Assembly (NCBI GenBank): GCA_002163975.1
Contig: CP019636.1
Coordinates: forward strand, 3,111,001-3,175,000
Length of the DNA stretch: 64,000 nt
Direction of reading: 5' to 3'
Origin: Nostocales cyanobacterium HT-58-2
GTDB taxonomy: Bacteria; Cyanobacteriota; Cyanobacteriia; Cyanobacteriales; Nostocaceae
Position numbers and translations under genes: made by a program. Each line of letters opens with the position of its first letter. Position 1 is the stretch's first letter. Shown here piece after piece: positions 9,014-18,230 of this stretch. The notes beneath the pieces were generated by a model, which saw only the letters and a list, made by a program, of their open reading frames with translations, searched no databases and was not told where the DNA came from.

Positions 9014-10441
9014 ATGGTACATCCTTACACAAAAACTATGCGCTCGCTGTGGTCAAAACCTATGAAGAAGCAGGAACAGCCAATTGCCGCAGAGCAAAGA
9101 AATCTACCTGTAATTAACCCGAATGCGGCAGGTATTGATATTGGTGCTGATAGACATTGGGTGAGTGTTCCTGTTGACAGGGATAGCGAGAATGTGCATA
9201 GTTTTGCTTGCTTTACAGCAGAGCTATATGCAATGGCTGATTGGTTAAAACAGTGTGGGATTGAAACGGTGGCAATGGAATCAACAGGGGTCTATTGGAT
9301 ACCTGTGTTTCAAGTGTTAGAAAGCCGTGGTTTCGAGGTCAAGTTGGTAAATGCTCACTACGTCAAAACTGTACCTGGTCGGAAAACGGATGTTTTAGAT
9401 TGCCAATGGCTGCAAAAGTTACATAGTTATGGTTTGTTATCCGGTTCATTCCGTCCAGATGACCAAATCTGTGTCCTGCGTAGTTACATTCGACAACGAG
9501 ATAACTTAATCAAGAGTGCTTGTGTTCACGTACAACGAATGCAAAAAGCCTTGACCGAGATGAATCTACAACTGCACAGAGTGATTAGTGACATTACAGG
9601 TACTACAGGCTTGAGCATTATCAAAGCCATTGTCAGGGGCGAACGTAACCCACTTACCCTCGCCGCACTTAAGGATGGGCGTATCAAAGCCTCTTGTGAA
9701 GAGATTGCTGCCGCTTTGACGGGCGATTATCGTGATGAGTTGATTTTCATCCTACAACAGGAATTGCAACTGTACGAGTTTTACCAGACACAGATTCTCG
9801 CCGTCGATGCCCAAATTGAGCAATGCTTGGCTTCATTTGCTGATAGGGTTGATGTGACAAAAAAGCCATTAACCAAACCTAAACGCCGAGGTAAGAAGCA
9901 GCCCGGTAATGCGCCTCAATTTGACCTGCGTACTCACTTGTATCGCATTAGTGGCGTTGATTTTACTCAAATTCAGGGCTTTGGCGCTTTGACCGTATTG
10001 ATATTGTTGTCCGAGTTGGGATTAGATCCGACTCGTTTCCCAACTGTGAAGCACTTTACTTCATGGTTAGGTTTATGCCCTGGTAGCCGTGTGACTGGTG
10101 GTAAAGTCAAAAGCTCTCAAACTCGCTCTGTTGTTAGTCGTGCTGCCAACGCTTTCCGGATGGCGGCTCAAACTCTTTGCCGTAGTAACTCGGCTTTAGG
10201 TGCTTATTACCGTCGTATGCAAGCCAAAATCGGCGCTCCCAAAGCTATTACTGCTGCTGCTCACAAGCTAGCACGTATTTTTTATCGCCTTTGGACTTCT
10301 GGTGATAAATTTATTGACCCTGGTGTTGATGCTTATGAGCAACAGTATCGAGAGCGGGTAGTTAATAACCTCAAGAAAAAAGCTTTGACTTTTGGTTTAG
10401 AACTCATCCCCATTTCTGACTCAACGCAATGTGTTTCTTGA
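9014..10441 (+). CDS. IS110-family DEDD transposase
   Basis: Recombinase of the element. The N-terminal RuvC-like domain has GIDIGADRHWVSV (first Asp), VAMESTGVYW (Glu) and GRKTDVLDCQWL (the Asp pair). The C-terminal Tnp domain contains FTSWLGLCPGSRVTGGK, the conserved segment of the IS110 family. 475 residues if the ATG at 9014 is used; an in-frame ATG at 9062 (MKKQEQ) is equally plausible since neither has a clear ribosome site. Undamaged and probably active. It lies opposite to the DUF3140 gene it interrupts. Confidence 0.92.
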   Translation: MVHPYTKTMRSLWSKPMKKQEQPIAAEQRNLPVINPNAAGIDIGADRHWVSVPVDRDSENVHSFACFTAELYAMADWLKQCGIETVAMESTGVYWIPVFQVLESRGFEVKLVNAHYVKTVPGRKTDVLDCQWLQKLHSYGLLSGSFRPDDQICVLRSYIRQRDNLIKSACVHVQRMQKALTEMNLQLHRVISDITGTTGLSIIKAIVRGERNPLTLAALKDGRIKASCEEIAAALTGDYRDELIFILQQELQLYEFYQTQILAVDAQIEQCLASFADRVDVTKKPLTKPKRRGKKQPGNAPQFDLRTHLYRISGVDFTQIQGFGALTVLILLSELGLDPTRFPTVKHFTSWLGLCPGSRVTGGKVKSSQTRSVVSRAANAFRMAAQTLCRSNSALGAYYRRMQAKIGAPKAITAAAHKLARIFYRLWTSGDKFIDPGVDAYEQQYRERVVNNLKKKALTFGLELIPISDSTQCVS

Positions 10442-10652
10442 GAGATATATCATCATCAGTGTAGCTATCTTTTTTCTTTTGCAATAGTTCGATGATGTGC
10501 TTACCGGATTTATGTCCAATGGATTCATCATCGCCTTCTTTTTGTCCAACCGATTGCGACTCATGGGTTTCCAGCCAAGAATTAAGTTCTTTTGCTGTCA
10601 TGTTGACTGAGGAGTTGAACTCATCTATGACTGATTTGACATCTTGACTCAT
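10442..10652 (-). pseudogene. DUF3140 gene, 5' fragment (cut by IS110)
   Basis: From the ATG at 10652 the product reads MSQDVKSVIDEFNSSVN, then MTAKELNSWLETHES and GHKSGKHIIELLQKKK, the standard N-terminal two-thirds of DUF3140. After DDIS the frame enters the IS110 end and stops at 10404 with an unrelated tail (LKKHIALSQKWG). The missing C-terminus is at 8654-8775. The start lies 5 bases after the stop of the Tudor-like gene, so the two formed an operon. Function of DUF3140 is unknown. Confidence 0.88.
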
Positions 10653-10657
10653 AATGT

Positions 10658-10876
10658 TTATGACTCCTCAATTTTCTCTAAAGAATCAGGTTTGTGAGCG
10701 GCTTCTTTTCCTGTTTTGTCACTTTTCACTAAGTATTCAGGGTTATCTTTTGAAGCGGCGACATGATGTCCTTTAATATCTGTGGGTGAGGTGAGTTTTT
10801 TTTCCACTTCACCAGTCGTTTCTCCCTGAGAAGTATTCCATTTTACCTTATCGCCCTTTCTCAACTCGTCAGTCAC
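10658..10876 (-). CDS. DUF2945 / hypervirulence-associated Tudor-like protein
   Basis: About 72 residues from a GTG at 10876: VTDELRKGDKVKWNTSQGET, then TGEVEKKLTS, GHHVAASKDNPEYLVKSD and GKEAAHKPDSLEKI. This is the single small beta-barrel of the DUF2945 (HVA1/TUDOR) family, whose role is not established. The open frame extends upstream to 10975, but the family starts at the GTG, which is preceded by AGGA. It is the first gene of a pair with DUF3140. Confidence 0.8.
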   Translation of the reverse strand: MTDELRKGDKVKWNTSQGETTGEVEKKLTSPTDIKGHHVAASKDNPEYLVKSDKTGKEAAHKPDSLEKIEES

Positions 10877-11621
10877 GGGTTTTATCCTGTTTGAGGTTTT
10901 ACACCCACTTATTATGTTTGCGGAATCAGAGTCATTAATCTTTCTACTGACAGAAAAAGTGTAGAGACTAAGCATCCACGATAGTTGTGTCGCCTTAAGT
11001 AACTATTTTTATTAACGGGCTGACTTCGTGGGATACTAAGATTTAGGTAAATCCTATTTCCTTTGCTATTATTGTCACCAGCTTCTCGTATTTGGGCTAG
11101 CGGAACCGTGCACAAGACTATGGCACAGGAAAAAATCCCATCATCGTATGCCGTATGAATTAGGGACGAACAGCGTCAAGGTTTATGGGAATGAATTGTT
11201 CCCCCTGGGCGCTGTAGCGTTCCTCTACCTCAAGCACCCTTCCACACAATATTTCTGGGGGAACAATTCGATAGGCAAAAACATCGGGACGGTTGTAATA
11301 ACCGATTCCCAATGCATCTCAAAACTCTTTAGTGATGACTAACACTGTGCCTACTTCAATCTACAATTCCTGACGGGAAGAAGCCGATGCCACATTTATG
11401 CTAAATTCCTTACTCCCTGTTATGCTAAATACAGGGTTATGACTTTTGGTAAATTTAAGTTATATTTTGTAAAGCATCAGACACTAGCTTTCGCTGAATT
11501 CAACAAAGGGAATTCTTTGTTCATTTACAACCCTTGGATTTATCCGTGCAATGAATCTAATTTGTGAGTTATATATTCTGCATTCTTTTCATTAGTTCAT
11601 TAAATATTCTTCTAGGAGAAC
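10877..11621. other. Intergenic region with a possible gene remnant and a long inverted repeat
   Basis: This stretch has no intact recognisable gene. On the reverse strand, 11345-11160 reads VLVITKEF-stop-DALGIGYYNRPDVFAYRI and on to EILCGRVLEVEERYSAQGEQ, which looks protein-like but has an in-frame TGA. Within it, a 13-bp perfect inverted repeat (11193-11205 and 11257-11269) encloses ~51 bases. The rest is AT-rich with no clear signal. Confidence 0.4.
11160..11345 (-). pseudogene. Possible remnant of an unidentified gene
   Basis: A 62-codon reverse frame beginning at a GTG has protein-like composition (IGYYNRPDVFAYRIVPPEIL, then RVLEVEERYSAQGEQFIPIN) but contains one TGA after eight codons. 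I do not recognise the family. It could be the tail of a larger decayed gene, or a short real gene starting after the stop. Confidence 0.25.
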
Positions 11622-12551
11622 ATGACTGCGGAAAAAACGCAATGGCTGCAAATAGCTTTCAAGCTCAAAGGTTCAGTGGTCACAGCAATCTACAGACGCG
11701 TTCTCGGGTGTGGTATTTTTGGTGTTTTTGTTTCTCTACTTTACTATTTTAAGCTTCCTGTATCTCAACCGATTTTAGAAAGTGTTATTTCCAGTATTGT
11801 TTTAGGTTTATTACTGGTTTTTCGCACAAACACTGCTTACGAACGCTTTTGGGAAGGAAGAAAATCTTGGGGAAAGATAGTAAATGACGTCCGGAATTTG
11901 GCACGTCAGATTTGGGTATCAGTAGAAGAAATTACCCCAGAGGATAGACACAAGAAAATTGCTATTTTACGATTATTGGTGGCTTTTGCCGTAGCGACAA
12001 AGTTACATTTACGAGGAGAAGGTGTCAATACGGAGTTAGAGGAACTAATGCCTATTTCCAAATATCTAACACTGAAGACAATGAATAATCCTCCCCTAGA
12101 GGTCGCATTTTGGATTGGAGATTATCTACAGTTACAATACAACCGCAATTGCATAAACAGTTATCAATTAACAGGCATACAAGAATTATTAAACAGTCTA
12201 GTAGATAGTTTAGGTGCTTGCGAACGTATTTTAAAAACACCTATTCCGCTAGCATATGCTATTCATTTGAAGCAATTGTTATTACTTTATTGCCTTTTAT
12301 TACCTTTTCAACTTGTCCATAATCTTGGTTGGTGGACAGGTCCCATTGTAGCTTTAATTAGTTTTACCTTATTTGGTATCGAAGCCATTGGCTTAGAAAT
12401 TGAAAATCCCTTTGGTTATGATGCTAACGACTTACCTCTGGATACTATTTGCAACACAATGAAACGTAATATAGAGGACTTAATTAGCCTCACTCCCAGC
12501 GTTCACTCATATGCAAACAAGAGAATTCCAAGTCAGGAGTCGGGAGTTTAA
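11622..12551 (+). CDS. Bestrophin-like anion channel family protein
   Basis: 309 residues of the bestrophin/UPF0187 family. Seen: the N-terminal membrane helix (GVFVSLLYYFKLP), the hallmark FRTNTAYERFWEGRKSWGKIVNDVRNLARQ (quoted in parts: RTNTAYERFWEGRK, GKIVNDVRNLARQ), and the C-terminal FGIEAIGLEIENPFGYDANDLP, which is the conserved end of the fold. Family members form pentameric chloride or bicarbonate channels; related proteins in algae feed bicarbonate to thylakoids. Here the ion is unknown. AGGAGAA just before the ATG supports the start. Confidence 0.88.
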   Translation: MTAEKTQWLQIAFKLKGSVVTAIYRRVLGCGIFGVFVSLLYYFKLPVSQPILESVISSIVLGLLLVFRTNTAYERFWEGRKSWGKIVNDVRNLARQIWVSVEEITPEDRHKKIAILRLLVAFAVATKLHLRGEGVNTELEELMPISKYLTLKTMNNPPLEVAFWIGDYLQLQYNRNCINSYQLTGIQELLNSLVDSLGACERILKTPIPLAYAIHLKQLLLLYCLLLPFQLVHNLGWWTGPIVALISFTLFGIEAIGLEIENPFGYDANDLPLDTICNTMKRNIEDLISLTPSVHSYANKRIPSQESGV

Positions 12552-12610
12552 AATGGTTAAGGTGAGCATCAATTTTTATTAGCAGTTATTGTTTGACTAC
12601 AATACAAATT

Positions 12611-12637
12611 TTGTAGGAATGGGTGGGCATCCTACAA
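12611..12637. terminator. Hairpin between bestrophin and M28 peptidase genes
   Basis: TTGTAGGA (12611-12618) pairs with TCCTACAA (12630-12637) around an 11-base loop, between two convergent genes. A bidirectional terminator is likely. Confidence 0.55.
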
Positions 12638-12691
12638 GAATCAATAACTTTGTTCTTTTCAATATAAAATGCCTATATCCTACAGATTTTG

Positions 12692-13540
12692 TCACAAACG
12701 CCGAATACCGCTTTCCAAACCTTGACAGACACCAGTAAGAAAATCTAAATCCAAAGTCTCAATAGTATCGCTAGGTTTGTGATAATTTGGATTTCTCATA
12801 AATGCTGTATCTGTGACCATCATTGCAGGATAACCTGCATCCCAAAAAGGTGCATGGTCACTTTGTCTTGTCTGGCGAACAATCAAACCTCTATTAGGAA
12901 CTGGTAGCCATTGACTAGGTACACCTACTGTACGGATACTGCGGCTAATGCAAATTAAGTCACGAATTGTCCGCCAATTACCAATCAAAGCAATAAAATC
13001 GCCGCGATTTGGGTAAAAACGTTCTAGAGGAGGTGGGTAATTTTGGGAACCTGGAGACGGATCGCAATATCCCAGCATTTCCAGAGAAATCATGAGGCGG
13101 AGGGGTTGCTGTTCTTGCTTGAGCTTGGCAGCATAGTCAGTGCTACCTAATAAACCATATTCTTCCATGTCAAAAGCGACCAGGCGCAGGGGATGTTTTG
13201 TTGGTTGGGCAGCAAACATTCTGGCTAATTCCAGCAAGACTGCTACACCTGTGGCATTATCATCAGCCCCTGGTGTTCCAGGGACAGCATCATAATGAGC
13301 ACCAATTAAAATGGGGGGCAAATCTCCCTTTTCTAACCCAGCTTGTGACGGTAAATTTAATATGAGGTTTTGACAAGTTTTGCTTCCAACTCTAAAGGTG
13401 TGGATTTCCACACTTCCCCATTGGGCAAGTTGTTGACGAATGTATTCTTGGACAAAAAAATGTCCAGCAGTCGCCAAATATGGATCGCGATCGCGGGTTA
13501 TTGATGTGAGGTGATTTTCCAGTCGATTCTTTAGATTCAC
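12692..13540 (-). CDS. M28-family zinc aminopeptidase
   Basis: 282 residues with the metal-binding pattern of the family: GAHYDAVPG (His/Asp), GADDNATGVAVLLELAR (bridging Asp), FDMEEYGLLGS (catalytic Glu and neighbouring Glu) and a late SDHAPFWDAGYPAMM (His). No signal peptide is evident, so it may be cytoplasmic. These enzymes release N-terminal residues from peptides; the substrate is not readable. The N-terminus (NRLENHLTSITRDRDPYLAT) is the usual one for cyanobacterial members. Confidence 0.88.
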   Translation of the reverse strand: MNLKNRLENHLTSITRDRDPYLATAGHFFVQEYIRQQLAQWGSVEIHTFRVGSKTCQNLILNLPSQAGLEKGDLPPILIGAHYDAVPGTPGADDNATGVAVLLELARMFAAQPTKHPLRLVAFDMEEYGLLGSTDYAAKLKQEQQPLRLMISLEMLGYCDPSPGSQNYPPPLERFYPNRGDFIALIGNWRTIRDLICISRSIRTVGVPSQWLPVPNRGLIVRQTRQSDHAPFWDAGYPAMMVTDTAFMRNPNYHKPSDTIETLDLDFLTGVCQGLESGIRRL

Positions 13541-13657
13541 AAACTAACTAGCTATGAACACTGTTTGACCGTGTAATTCTCAACAGCAAGATACAATAAA
13601 TCAAGCATTAGTTCTAAACGAATTAATTTATAAGACACTATAGGAGAAGAGTAACGC

Positions 13658-15826
13658 ATGGGCAAGGTAGTCGGCATTGACTTGGGTACAACCAACTCAG
13701 TAGTCGCCGTCATGGAGGGGGGCAAGCCGGTGGTGATTGCCAATGCAGAAGGAATGCGAACGACTCCCTCCGTTGTTGGTTTTAGTAAAGAAGGCGAAAG
13801 AGTTGTTGGGCAAATGGCACGGCGACAAACCGTCCTCAACCCACAAAATACATTTTTCGCTGTTAAACGTTTTATTGGGCGTCGTTACTCTGAACTGAAT
13901 CCAGAATCAAAGCGAGTCCCCTACACTATCCGTAAAGACGAGGTTGGTAACATCAAAATTTCTTGTCCTCGTCTAGATAGGGATTTTTCCCCAGAAGAAA
14001 TTTCTGCCATGGTGCTGAAGAAATTGGCAGAGGACGCCGGTAAGTACTTGGGTGAACCAGTCACAGGGGCAGTGATTACCGTTCCTGCTTATTTTAATGA
14101 TTCTCAAAGACAAGCAACAAGAGATGCGGGCAGAATTGCAGGTTTAGAAGTGCTGCGAATTCTCAATGAACCAACCGCTGCTTCTTTGGCTTACGGGTTA
14201 GATCGCGGTAACAGTGAAACTATATTAGTCTTTGACTTGGGTGGTGGCACGTTTGACGTGTCGATTCTAGATGTTGGCGATGGGGTGTTTGAAGTCAGAT
14301 CCACGAGTGGAGATACGCAACTCGGGGGTAATGATTTTGATAAAAAAATAGTCGATTGGTTGGCACAAAAATTTTTAGAAACCGAAGACGTAGACTTAAG
14401 ACGCGATCGCCAAGCTTTACAACGTCTGATGGAAGCGGCAGAAAAAGCCAAAATCGAACTTTCCTCTGTCAGCGTCACCGAGATTAATTTACCATTCATC
14501 GCCGCTGACCAAGACGGTCCCAAACATCTAGAAACTCGTTTAACTCGTTCTGAGTTTGAAAGTTTGTGCGATGACTTACTTGGACGGGTGCGCCTCCCTG
14601 TTAAACGCGCCCTCAAAGATGCTGGTGTTACACCCGCAGACATTGATGAAGTTGTGCTGGTGGGTGGTGCCACTCGTATGCCAATGGTACAGCAGCTGGT
14701 GCGAGCAATGATTGGCAAAGAACCCAACCAAAACGTCAATCCTGATGAAGTTGTGGCGGTTGGTGCTGCAGTACAAGCGGGTATTCTCGCTGGTGAACTC
14801 AAGGATGTTCTGTTGTTAGATGTCACGCCCTTATCTCTGGGATTGGAGACTGTCAACGGCGTGATGAAAAAACTGATTCCCCGCAACACCACTATACCAG
14901 TCCGTCGCTCTGATATTTTTTCGACATCAGAAAATAACCAAAACACCGTGGAAATTCATGTCGTCCAAGGCGAACGGGAGATGGCAGGGGATAATAAGTC
15001 CTTAGGACGATTTAAGCTGTATGGCATTCCCCCAGCACCACGTGGAATTCCTCAGATTCAAGTATCATTTGATATAGATGCAAATGGAATTCTACAGGTG
15101 ACGGCTCTAGATAGAACCACAGGACGAGAGCAGAGTATCACCGTTCAAGGCGCTTCTACCCTAAGTGAAGGGGAAATCAGGCAAGCAATCCAAGATGCTG
15201 AGAAGTATGCTGAAATCGACAGAGAACGCAAAGAACGTGTAGAAAAGCGCACTCGTTCTGAAGCATTGATTATACAAGCAGAACGACAACTTAGAGAAGT
15301 GGCCCTAGATTTCGGGATGCAGTTTGCTCGCAGCCGCCGTCAAAGAATTGATAATATCTGCCGAGAACTGCGCGAGAGTTTGCAAGAAAATGATGACAGA
15401 GGCATCGACCAAGCTTACGCTGACTTGCAAGATGCATTGTATGAACTCAACCGGGAAGTCCGCCAGTATTACGTTGATGACGAAGAGGATGACTTGTTCG
15501 GTACTATCCGTGAAATCTTCACAGGCGACAAGGATCGGGAACGCGATCGCGAACCTCAAAGAGATACATTCCGCGATACTTTCGACGGAAGCCGCCCAAG
15601 GCGTGATGGCATAGATCGCCGCACCGGAGGTGATGGGGATTACTATGGCAAAGACTATGGTAGGGATTACAACAGAGATTACAACAGAGATTACAACAGG
15701 GATTACGACAGGGATTACAACAGGGACTATAACAAAGGAGATCGTTCCTCCTCTGACAGCGGTTATTCACGCAAACCCCGCCCTAGCTACCAGGATAACT
15801 GGGACGATGACGATGATTGGTTATGA
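13658..15826 (+). CDS. dnaK: DnaK (Hsp70) chaperone, DnaK3-like, with repetitive acidic/basic tail
   Basis: 722 residues. The ATPase domain begins [19 protein letters not shown] and contains [17 protein letters not shown] and [10 protein letters not shown]; the substrate-binding domain follows [14 protein letters not shown]. Normal DnaK is ~635 residues; here the C-terminus is extended by ~90 residues of Arg/Asp-rich sequence including about six (DYNR)-type units (DNA 15663-15734) and ending in DDDDDWL. A long divergent tail is the mark of cyanobacterial DnaK3, reported to associate with thylakoid membranes and polysomes. Two J-domain genes follow, as expected for its co-chaperones. AGGAGA precedes the ATG. 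Confidence 0.93.
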   Translation: MGKVVGIDLGTTNSVVAVMEGGKPVVIANAEGMRTTPSVVGFSKEGERVVGQMARRQTVLNPQNTFFAVKRFIGRRYSELNPESKRVPYTIRKDEVGNIKISCPRLDRDFSPEEISAMVLKKLAEDAGKYLGEPVTGAVITVPAYFNDSQRQATRDAGRIAGLEVLRILNEPTAASLAYGLDRGNSETILVFDLGGGTFDVSILDVGDGVFEVRSTSGDTQLGGNDFDKKIVDWLAQKFLETEDVDLRRDRQALQRLMEAAEKAKIELSSVSVTEINLPFIAADQDGPKHLETRLTRSEFESLCDDLLGRVRLPVKRALKDAGVTPADIDEVVLVGGATRMPMVQQLVRAMIGKEPNQNVNPDEVVAVGAAVQAGILAGELKDVLLLDVTPLSLGLETVNGVMKKLIPRNTTIPVRRSDIFSTSENNQNTVEIHVVQGEREMAGDNKSLGRFKLYGIPPAPRGIPQIQVSFDIDANGILQVTALDRTTGREQSITVQGASTLSEGEIRQAIQDAEKYAEIDRERKERVEKRTRSEALIIQAERQLREVALDFGMQFARSRRQRIDNICRELRESLQENDDRGIDQAYADLQDALYELNREVRQYYVDDEEDDLFGTIREIFTGDKDRERDREPQRDTFRDTFDGSRPRRDGIDRRTGGDGDYYGKDYGRDYNRDYNRDYNRDYDRDYNRDYNKGDRSSSDSGYSRKPRPSYQDNWDDDDDWL
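15663..15734 (+). repeat. In-gene 12-bp tandem repeats encoding (DYNR)n
   Basis: GATTACAACAGA/G is repeated about six times within the end of dnaK, with one unit coding DYDR. The reading frame is kept, so copy number can change without breaking the gene. Confidence 0.8.
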
Positions 15827-15868
15827 CATATAGTGGATTTTTCTGGAAAATGAAGTTATAAATTTCAA

Positions 15869-15890
15869 GGCGGTAAGCCCCGCCCCTTTT
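15869..15890 (+). terminator. Probable dnaK terminator
   Basis: GGCGG (15869-15873) and CCGCC (15880-15884) form a short GC stem followed by CCTTTTT, about 40 bases after the dnaK stop. Confidence 0.5.
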
Positions 15891-15954
15891 TCCTCAATTT
15901 ATCGGTTACGGATGCCATAAAGATAAAGAGGTTGATTTGGAATTCGGATTTCGT

Positions 15955-15979
15955 AGTAGGTAATAGGTAATAGGTAATT
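15955..15979. repeat. TAATAGG heptamer short tandem repeat
   Basis: Three to four tandem copies of TAATAGG/GGTAATA. This heptamer class is a classic short tandemly repeated sequence of heterocystous cyanobacteria and helps place the organism. Confidence 0.75.
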
Positions 15980-16055
15980 AGTTAGTCGCTCAATAATTAA
16001 TGAATAGCCATAAAAAAATCTAAAATCTAAAAATTAAAGATAAACAACTGAAACT

Positions 16056-17051
16056 ATGCCAAATTTGCAGAATTTTCGCGATTATTACGAAATTTTGGGA
16101 GTAACTAAAGAGGCAACAAATGAAGATATTAAAAAGAACTATCGACGGCTAGCACGTCAGTATCACCCAGACCTCAATCCAGGAAACAAAGCAGCAGAAG
16201 AGAAATTTAAGGATATCGGTGAAGCTTATGAAGTCCTTTCCGATTCTGCTAAGCGGGCACAGTATGACCAATTTAGCAGCTTTTGGAAGCAACGAGGCTT
16301 TGGCGGTAAACAAGCACAACGAGGTGGAAAAACTTGGGATAATCGCTCTAACGGTCGCACCAGCACTCAAGAGGTAGACCCAGGTAAATATCCTGATTTT
16401 GATAGCTTTATTAATCAAGTCATAGGTGTCGGTGTTCGTAAAGACACAAAAAATGGAAACTCCAGCAATGGAGTTGACGGTGATCCGTTTAGTTCCCCAA
16501 ACAGAAAAGTTCAATACACAGTTAACCCTCGCCCCTCACGTCGAGATATAGAAGCAAGATTGACCCTGCCACTGGAAAAAGCATACAAAGGTGGTACGGA
16601 GAGAATTCGCCTGGAAGATGGGCGATCGCTCGAAGTCAATATGCCCCCTGGTATGGTCACTGGTCAAACCATTCGCCTAAAAAACCAAGGGATCAACGGT
16701 GGTGATTTATACTTAAAAATTACTGTCAATCCTCATTCTTTATTTAAAATAGAAGGCTCAAATGTACTCACTCAAGTGCCAGTCACACCTACGGAATCGG
16801 TTTTAGGAGGACAGGTAGAAGCACCAACCCTAGACGGACCAGTCAAAATGACGATTCCTCCTGGTGTGCGTTCTGGACAACGCTTCCGCCTTGCCAACAA
16901 AGGTTACCCGAAGGAAAACGGCGAACGTGGTGACCAATTGGTGGAAATTCAGATAGTTGCTCCAAAAAATATTAGTCAGCAAGAACGTGAACTTTACGAA
17001 AAGTTACAGCAAATAGAAACCTTTAAACCCCGCGCTGATTTAGTGAAGTAA
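16056..17051 (+). CDS. dnaJ: DnaJ-type co-chaperone (type II, CbpA-like)
   Basis: 331 residues. Residues ~7-75 are a J domain with the essential HPD ([11 protein letters not shown]). A Gly/Asn/Ser-rich linker follows, and then two beta-sandwich C-terminal domains ([39 protein letters not shown]). There is no Cys-rich zinc domain, which makes it type II. The protein stimulates Hsp70 ATPase, and its position after the DnaK3-like gene makes that its likely partner. A 230-bp gap with a terminator-like hairpin suggests its own promoter. Confidence 0.9.
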   Translation: MPNLQNFRDYYEILGVTKEATNEDIKKNYRRLARQYHPDLNPGNKAAEEKFKDIGEAYEVLSDSAKRAQYDQFSSFWKQRGFGGKQAQRGGKTWDNRSNGRTSTQEVDPGKYPDFDSFINQVIGVGVRKDTKNGNSSNGVDGDPFSSPNRKVQYTVNPRPSRRDIEARLTLPLEKAYKGGTERIRLEDGRSLEVNMPPGMVTGQTIRLKNQGINGGDLYLKITVNPHSLFKIEGSNVLTQVPVTPTESVLGGQVEAPTLDGPVKMTIPPGVRSGQRFRLANKGYPKENGERGDQLVEIQIVAPKNISQQERELYEKLQQIETFKPRADLVK

Positions 17052-17286
17052 TTATGGGGAGTAGGTAGTCGTGAGCCACTGCGTTGCGAAATCTAAGCTC
17101 CCGAAGGGTTTCTCCATAAGCGATTGGTAAATATGTGTCCACTTGACGATGCAAGAGCAAAGGATAAATTCATTGAAATTCCTTTGAAGCAAGAATCCCC
17201 CAGCGTGTTTTTCCGTGGGGAGTGTCAACAGACGGCTAGTGAGGAGTTTGTTAGGTTTAAAATATTAGAAAAAACTCTATCGCTAG

Positions 17287-17844
17287 GTGAATAAAACAGC
17301 CGTGAATCAGAATGGGGCAATGCCACAAAGCAGCGAACAAACTTATTACTCCCTGCTAGGACTGCATCCCTCAGCATCAGCAATTGAAATCCGTCGCGCT
17401 TACTGGGAACTGAGCAAGCGCTACCATCCAGATACGACAAAATTGCCCACTGCTGTGGCTACTACTAAATTTCAGCAACTGAACGAGGCATACGCCACCT
17501 TAAGCAACCCAGAACGGCGGTTTAGCTATGACCTGACAATTGGTTATTCGCGTGTTAAGGTCATTCAAGCACCCCCTGACTTGAATCATCCTGTTTCCCG
17601 TTCCTACGACTGGTCTAAATCAGCTTACCTCGACGCCACAGATCGCCCCCTCTCATCTGGGGAAATATTTGCTTTGTTTATTTTAGGGTTGACATTTTTA
17701 GCTTGCTTGTTGCTGGCGATCGCCATTGGCTTAACCCGTGGTGAAGGTGCTTTCCAAACACAACTCGTACAAAATACCCCAGCAGTACAACAAGGCAGTA
17801 CCAGTATTTCTCAATTAACTATCCCTATAGAAATTAAAAGTTAA
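17287..17844 (+). CDS. Membrane-anchored J-domain protein
   Basis: 185 residues. J domain at about 14-75 with SKRYHPDTTKLP (HPD intact), a linker, then one membrane helix (EIFALFILGLTFLACLLLAI, roughly 127-147) and a short tail. It could recruit the DnaK3-like chaperone to a membrane. The start is uncertain: GTG at 17287, GTG at 17302 or ATG at 17320 are all in frame, without a decisive ribosome site. It is third in the chaperone cluster and just upstream of the DUF3143 gene. Confidence 0.82.
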   Translation: MNKTAVNQNGAMPQSSEQTYYSLLGLHPSASAIEIRRAYWELSKRYHPDTTKLPTAVATTKFQQLNEAYATLSNPERRFSYDLTIGYSRVKVIQAPPDLNHPVSRSYDWSKSAYLDATDRPLSSGEIFALFILGLTFLACLLLAIAIGLTRGEGAFQTQLVQNTPAVQQGSTSISQLTIPIEIKS

Positions 17845-17887
17845 AAATAATTTTTATTAATTTTATATTTTGAGTTTTGAATTATTT

Positions 17888-18157
17888 ATGCCTCTTCCTT
17901 CTCCTGAAACACCCCTATACAATCATCCTCTCCCCCAAATTGAACAGTGGCTGAGAGAGCAAGGCTGTCAACAAGATGAAAAACAACCGCATTGCTGGCG
18001 TGTACAGCAACCTACGTGGGAAGCAGAAATATGCCTAGATATCGAGCAAATTATCGTGCGATATCTTGATGCTGAAGGTGGGCAAGATACCCAGCGCGCA
18101 TTCAAATATTCCCTCAGTCGAGAAGACATAGAACGAGCTGTTTTTTCTGGACCGTAG
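17888..18157 (+). CDS. DUF3143 family protein
   Basis: 89 residues from the ATG at 17888. The pattern TPLYNHPLPQIEQWLREQGC, then CWRVQQPTWEAEICLDIEQ and FKYSLSREDIERAVFSGP is that of the small cyanobacteria-specific DUF3143 family. It is soluble and of unknown function. It follows the J-protein by ~40 bp and is probably co-transcribed. A TTG six codons upstream is less likely as start. Confidence 0.75.
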   Translation: MPLPSPETPLYNHPLPQIEQWLREQGCQQDEKQPHCWRVQQPTWEAEICLDIEQIIVRYLDAEGGQDTQRAFKYSLSREDIERAVFSGP

Positions 18158-18230
18158 AACAGGAATGAGGGCGATACGGGAGAAAGATAAGGGAAAAGTA
18201 TTTGTTCAATGGCTTCCTCATCCCCTCCTC

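Larger units (their letters stand above)
8776..10444 (+). mobile_element. Complete IS110-family insertion sequence
   Basis: Boundaries are defined by the interrupted DUF3140 gene. The left flank runs into the element at ...CATGT-GAG-CCTCC (8771-8780) and the element leaves at ...CTTGA-GAG-ATATAT (10437-10449). Only the trinucleotide GAG (CTC on the target gene's strand) is common to both ends, so there is no ordinary target duplication. That matches the IS110 family, which recombines at a short core (CT in IS621). The right end falls 1-3 bases after the transposase stop, and about 240 non-coding bases sit on the left, as in the IS110 (not IS1111) group. Size about 1.67 kb. Confidence 0.85.

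Noticed and set aside
15519..15770. Cys-rich reverse frame ([12 protein letters not shown]...)
   Set aside because: It is the antisense shadow of the (DYNR)n repeat in dnaK; the Cys pattern is produced by the repeat.
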